Position numbers and translations under genes: made by a program. A model generated the notes under the pieces. That model was not told the origin of the DNA, did not search any database, and worked only from the letters and a program-made list of their open reading frames with translations. This document shows, one piece after another, positions 60,324 to 64,000 of a stretch of 64,000 nt of DNA. Position 1 is the stretch's first letter; each line of letters starts with the position of its first letter. The DNA comes from an uncultured Desulfatitalea sp. (GTDB lineage: Bacteria; Desulfobacterota; Desulfobacteria; Desulfobacterales; Desulfosarcinaceae): positions 116,146 through 180,145 of the forward strand of contig CALMNL010000009.1 of the NCBI GenBank assembly GCA_937868765.1. Reading direction: 5' to 3'.

Positions 60324-62984
60324 CTATTGCTGGGCCAGGGCACGGACCCGTTCCAGGGTGGCGGTGAGCTTCTGCTGCTTTTCGGAGAGCAGCGCCTGCT
60401 TCTCGCGCACCTCGGCCACCACTTCGGCCGGTGCCTTGCCCAGGAAGCTGTCGTTGTTGAGCTTGTTGTTGATGGCGGTCAGATCCTTGTTGAGCTTGCC
60501 GATCTCCTTTTCCAGGCGCTGGCGCTCCTGGACGAAATCGATGACCCCCTTGAGTTCGACCAGCAGCACCGTCTCTCCCACGATGGCCGTGGCGGCCGTG
60601 GGCGAGCGCTGGCCCGCGGCTTCGACACCCAGGCGCTCCAGGCGGGCCAGGTTGGCCACCAGATCCTGATGGGCCGTAAGGGTCTGGCGCACCTCCTCCT
60701 GGGGGGCCTGAGCCGTCACCTGCAGTTTGGCCCCGGGCGGTATGTTCATCTCGCCGCGGATGTTGCGGATGGCCGTGATGGTCTCCATGATCAGGTTCAT
60801 GCCCGTTTCATCGGGGGTCGGATCGGTGCCGGCGGTACCTTGGGGTTGGGGAAAGGCGGCGCGCATGATCGAGCCGTCGGTGCCGGGCAGCTTCTCCCAG
60901 ATCTCTTCGGTGATAAAGGGCGCGAAGGGGTGCAGCGCCACCAGGGTGTCGCGCAGGACGGTCCAGAGTGTCTGCCGGGCTGCTTCCCGCGCAGCGGGAC
61001 GATCTTCGGCATAGAGGGCCGGTTTGGCGGCCTCCAGGTACCAGTCGCAGAACTCGTGCCATACGAACTGGTAGGCCGCACCGGCGGCTTCGTTGAACTT
61101 GTACTCGTCCAGGGCCGCCGATACCTGCTGGATCATCCGGTTCAGGCGCACCAGAATCCAGCGGTCGGGCAGAGAGAGATGGGCGGTGTCGATGCCCGGG
61201 TACCCCTGTTCCAGATGCATCAGGCTGAAACGGGCCGCGTTCCACAGTTTGTTGATGAAGTTGCGGTAGCCTTCCACGCGCTTTTCGGAGAGCTTGACGT
61301 CCCGTCCCTGGGCCGCGAAGGCCGCCAGGGTGTAGCGGAAGGCATCGGTGCCGTAGGTGTCGATGACATCCAGGGGGTCGATGACATTGCCCTTGGACTT
61401 GCTCATCTTCTTGCCCTCTTCGTCGCGCACCAGGGCATGGACATACACGTCGCGGAAGGGCACCTGGCCCATGAAGTGGATGCCCATCATCATCATGCGG
61501 GCCACCCAGAAAAAAAGAATGTCGAAGCCGGTCACCAGCACCGAGGTGGGATAGAAGGTGCCCAGCAGCGGGGTGCGCTCGGGCCAGCCCATGGTGGAAA
61601 AGGGCCACAGGGCCGAGCTGAACCAGGTGTCGAGCACATCGGTCTCCTGGACCAGGTCGCGGCCGCCGCACTTGGGGCACTGTTCGGGGGCGGTCATGGC
61701 CACCACCAGCTCCTCGCAGGCCTGGCAGGTCCAGGCCGGGATCTGGTGGCCCCACCAGATCTGGCGCGAGATGCACCAGTCTTTGATGTTGAACATCCAT
61801 TCGTAATAGGTCTTGGCCCAGGCTTCGGGGATGATGCGCGTGCGGCCCTCCTGCACGGCCTTGATGGCCGCCTCGGCCAGGGGCTGGGTCTTGACGAACC
61901 ACTGGCGCGACAGGTTGGGCTCCACGACGCTCTTACAGCGATAGCAGTGGCCGACACCGTGCTTGTGCGCGTCCACGCGCACCAGCAGTCCCTGGTCCTT
62001 GAGGGCCTGGACCACCGCCTTGCGGCACTCGAAGCGGTCCAGACCCTGGAAGCGGCCGGCTTCGTCCGTCATGCGGCCGTCGTCGCCGATCACCTTGATG
62101 CTGGGCAGTTGGTGGCGCCGGCCGAGTTCGAAGTCGTTGGGGTCGTGGGCCGGGGTGACCTTCAGGGCGCCGGTGCCGAAGGCGCGGTCCACATAGGTGT
62201 CGCGGATGACCGGAATCGCGCGGTCCATCAGGGGCAGCACCACGGACTCGCTGGGCAGGTTCGCATAGCGCTCGTCCTCGGGATGGACGGCCACGGCCGT
62301 GTCGCCCAGCATGGTTTCGGGGCGGGTGGTGGCCACCACCAGGCCGCCCTCGCCCTGGCTGAAGGGGTAGCGGATGTGGTACAGATGGCCATCCAGTTCC
62401 TCGTGTTCGACCTCCAGGTCGGAGAGCGCCGTATGGCAGCGGGGGCACCAGTTGGTGATATACAGCCCGCGGTAGATCAGGCCCTCTTCAAAGAGTCGCA
62501 CGAAAACGGTGCGCACGGCCAGCGAGAGGCCTTCGTCCATGGTGAAGCGTTCCCGCTGCCAGTCGCAGGAAGCGCCCAGGCGCTTGAGCTGGTTGATGAT
62601 GGCACTGCCCGAGGCTTCGCGCCAGCGCCACACCTCTTCAATGAACTGTTCGCGGCCCAGCTGGTGGCGGTCCTTGCCCTGAGCCGCCAGCTGACGCTCG
62701 ACCACGTTCTGGGTGGCGATGCCGGCATGGTCCGTGCCCGGCATCCACAGGACATTATCGCCCTTGAGGCGGCGATAGCGGCAGAGGACATCCTGCAGGG
62801 TGTTGTTCAGGGCGTGGCCCATGTGCAGCACGCCGGTGACGTTGGGCGGCGGAATGACGATGGAAAAGGCCGGCCGGTGGTCGCTGTCAGCAGCTCCGAA
62901 AAGTCCCTCCCTTTCCCAAAACGCATACCATTTGTTTTCCACCGTATGGGGCTCGTACCCTTTGTCCAACATCTTCGTGCTCAT
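60324..62984 (-). CDS. valS: Valyl-tRNA synthetase
   Basis: 886 residues from ATG 62984, with GGAG 9 nt upstream; the TTG at 62993 is less likely. Class I signature motifs are present: the HIGH box as GVLHMGHALN, and KMSKS in GKKMSKSKGNVIDP. The editing domain includes TTRPETMLGDTAVAVHP. A zinc-type motif CQACEELV...CPKC lies near the middle, and the C-terminal coiled coil holds ELKGVIDFVQERQRLEKEI. It is of bacterial ValS length. No T-box or leader was seen upstream. Confidence 0.97.
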   Translation of the reverse strand: MSTKMLDKGYEPHTVENKWYAFWEREGLFGAADSDHRPAFSIVIPPPNVTGVLHMGHALNNTLQDVLCRYRRLKGDNVLWMPGTDHAGIATQNVVERQLAAQGKDRHQLGREQFIEEVWRWREASGSAIINQLKRLGASCDWQRERFTMDEGLSLAVRTVFVRLFEEGLIYRGLYITNWCPRCHTALSDLEVEHEELDGHLYHIRYPFSQGEGGLVVATTRPETMLGDTAVAVHPEDERYANLPSESVVLPLMDRAIPVIRDTYVDRAFGTGALKVTPAHDPNDFELGRRHQLPSIKVIGDDGRMTDEAGRFQGLDRFECRKAVVQALKDQGLLVRVDAHKHGVGHCYRCKSVVEPNLSRQWFVKTQPLAEAAIKAVQEGRTRIIPEAWAKTYYEWMFNIKDWCISRQIWWGHQIPAWTCQACEELVVAMTAPEQCPKCGGRDLVQETDVLDTWFSSALWPFSTMGWPERTPLLGTFYPTSVLVTGFDILFFWVARMMMMGIHFMGQVPFRDVYVHALVRDEEGKKMSKSKGNVIDPLDVIDTYGTDAFRYTLAAFAAQGRDVKLSEKRVEGYRNFINKLWNAARFSLMHLEQGYPGIDTAHLSLPDRWILVRLNRMIQQVSAALDEYKFNEAAGAAYQFVWHEFCDWYLEAAKPALYAEDRPAAREAARQTLWTVLRDTLVALHPFAPFITEEIWEKLPGTDGSIMRAAFPQPQGTAGTDPTPDETGMNLIMETITAIRNIRGEMNIPPGAKLQVTAQAPQEEVRQTLTAHQDLVANLARLERLGVEAAGQRSPTAATAIVGETVLLVELKGVIDFVQERQRLEKEIGKLNKDLTAINNKLNNDSFLGKAPAEVVAEVREKQALLSEKQQKLTATLERVRALAQQ

Positions 62985-63084
62985 AAGATCCAACTCCGTA
63001 TGATGGCATCATCGACCCGCGAACCATGCCGCAGACCCGATCAAAGCGCCAATGGGTGTGTCGCGGACCGCCTAAAAATGAAAA

Positions 63085-63111
63085 AAAGGGACTATAATCA
63101 ATAATCCCTTT
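63085..63111 (-). terminator. Intrinsic terminator of the minus-strand gene at the right edge
   Basis: AAAGGGA (63085-63091) and TCCCTTT (63105-63111) form a stem. On the minus strand it continues into seven T, as expected for a terminator of the acidic repeat protein gene 70 bp upstream. It also separates that gene from valS. Confidence 0.75.
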
Positions 63112-63180
63112 GAAAAATCAAGCTAGAAATCTTTACGCGCGATGGCGCTATGCTTTCGAGAACGCGCGGCCGGGCCGGGA

Positions 63181-64000
63181 TCAAAGGTCGTCCGGCGCCC
63201 CCTGGTCTTCCATCAGATTGCGCCGGATGCTCTCCATTTCGCGGGTAACCACCTTTTCGACCACCGAGGCGATCATCTGCTCAATGGTCTGGCCATATTT
63301 GTTGCGGATGACATTTTCGATGACCGTTTCGATTTCCGACGCGCTGTAGGAGGTCGCCGGGCCAAGCGCCTCTTTGACATCCTCCATGGCGATACCGATG
63401 GGGAACTTGGCGCCGGCCGTGATGGGCTCCTTGGCCAGTTCCTCTTCGATGCCCAGGGTGATCTCTTCCGATATCCTCTCCTGGTGCTTGCGGACATGGC
63501 TCAGGACGCTGTCCAGGCGGATGACCTGATCGCTTTCGGGTTTGACGGCCCGGGGGGGCGGTTCGGGGGCGGGTTCCGGTGGCGCTTGGGGTTCGGCGAA
63601 CACCTCCCTGGTCATCGCCTCGGTGTCTCTATCCTCCGCGGCGGCCACGGCCGGGATTTCGGTCCCGAATTCCGCAGGCGGCTCGGGCATCGCCGCTATC
63701 GGTTCGGCAACCGCGGCAACGGCATCGTCCGCCGGCGGGGGCTCGACCCGGTCCACCAATTCGATGATTTCCTCATCTGCCGCCTTCTCCTCCTGCGCTT
63801 GCACCATCTGCGGCTCGGCGGCGAACGGCCGGATATTCGGCGGCGTATACCCGGCGGCGGCCATTTCCTCGGCGGAGGCGATTTCGGTCAGTTCGATGAC
63901 CACTTCTTCCTCGGCTTCTTCCCCGGCGGGGGGCATCAGGGCGCCCGGCGGCGTATACCCGGCGGCGGCCATTTCCTCGGCGGAGGCGATTTCGGTCAGT
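63181..64000 (-). CDS. Acidic repeat-containing protein, partial (N-terminus outside window)
   Basis: The frame is open to the right edge and ends at 63181, so the start lies beyond the window. The visible part is 272 residues. The first ~160 are an acidic, Ala/Pro/Glu-rich linker with a 36-residue repeat, seen in two copies carrying SAEEMAAAGYTPP. The last ~110 residues are helical and charged (SVLSHVRKHQERISEEI; TIEQMIASVVEKVVTREM). The C-terminal helices weakly recall PopZ-like oligomerisation tails. It may be a cytoplasmic scaffold or a receiver-linked regulator whose receiver is outside. I do not recognise the family. Confidence 0.68.
   Translation of the reverse strand, partial: LTEIASAEEMAAAGYTPPGALMPPAGEEAEEEVVIELTEIASAEEMAAAGYTPPNIRPFAAEPQMVQAQEEKAADEEIIELVDRVEPPPADDAVAAVAEPIAAMPEPPAEFGTEIPAVAAAEDRDTEAMTREVFAEPQAPPEPAPEPPPRAVKPESDQVIRLDSVLSHVRKHQERISEEITLGIEEELAKEPITAGAKFPIGIAMEDVKEALGPATSYSASEIETVIENVIRNKYGQTIEQMIASVVEKVVTREMESIRRNLMEDQGAPDDL
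63838..63892. repeat. Direct repeat, copy 1 of a 108-nt period
   Basis: The 55 bases at 63838-63892 are identical to 63946-64000. The spacing of 108 nt equals 36 codons, in frame with the acidic protein gene, so the repeat lengthens its linker. The next copy, if any, lies outside. Confidence 0.85.
63946..64000. repeat. Direct repeat, copy 2 of a 108-nt period (runs to window end)
   Basis: Identical over all 55 visible bases to 63838-63892. Perfect identity implies recent duplication or gene-conversion upkeep. The copy may continue past the right edge. Confidence 0.85.

Overview
The window looks like chromosomal DNA from a high-GC anaerobic deltaproteobacterium (Desulfobacterota, plausibly near Desulfosarcina/Desulfatitalea). 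The pointers are a tungsten-type aldehyde ferredoxin oxidoreductase, GTP-type PEP carboxykinase, a DUF6178-like protein, paired acyl-CoA dehydrogenases, iron-sulfur flavoproteins and ferredoxin-type proteins, and a sigma54 activator. The lineage is inferred from gene content only. I see no rRNA, tRNA, CRISPR array, insertion sequence or prophage. Coding density is high, and many long antisense ORFs are shadows caused by GC-rich codons.

Region by region. 1-1.1 kb: start-proximal part of a probable glucan-active protein running off the left edge. 1.5-7.6 kb: a TetR-controlled export operon (tetR, MMPL/RND permease, LolA-like lipoprotein carrier, outer-membrane barrel) with two matching operator palindromes. 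7.8-10.7 kb: a MEDS-domain sensor overlapping a hybrid histidine kinase. 10.8-13.9 kb: a PrcB-like lipoprotein and a subtilisin-like lipoprotein protease. 14.3-15.2 kb: two Hsp20 chaperones. 15.7-18 kb: convergent MepK-like and LdtD-like murein enzymes. 18-23.5 kb: a cupin-ferritin fusion, an RlmL-type methyltransferase, a DUF362 ferredoxin protein, ssb, an HU/IHF protein and a ParD-like/zeta toxin-antitoxin pair.

23.6-31.9 kb is accessory metabolism: two acyl-CoA dehydrogenases, a short zinc-type dehydrogenase, a decayed LysR regulator, an AhpD-like protein, an iron-sulfur flavoprotein, an RraA/MFS pair and a YkuD-like protein. 32-36.5 kb is a coenzyme A block: a DUF2520 dehydrogenase with panB, panC and panD, then coaE on the other strand. 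36.7-42.1 kb holds an HDOD response regulator, rdgB-type NTP pyrophosphatase, pckG and an AmpG-like transporter.

42.2-52 kb is the most coherent system. A PAS-containing sigma54 activator lies upstream of a good -24/-12 promoter that reads into livK-livH-livM-livG-livF, an iron-type alcohol dehydrogenase and an aldehyde ferredoxin oxidoreductase. I infer that it couples uptake of an organic substrate to alcohol and aldehyde redox steps. 52.4-64 kb: a DUF6178-like protein, an RND efflux pump and adaptor, a rhomboid protease with a DnaJ-like tail, nadC, valS, and an acidic protein with a 108-nt direct repeat running off the right edge.
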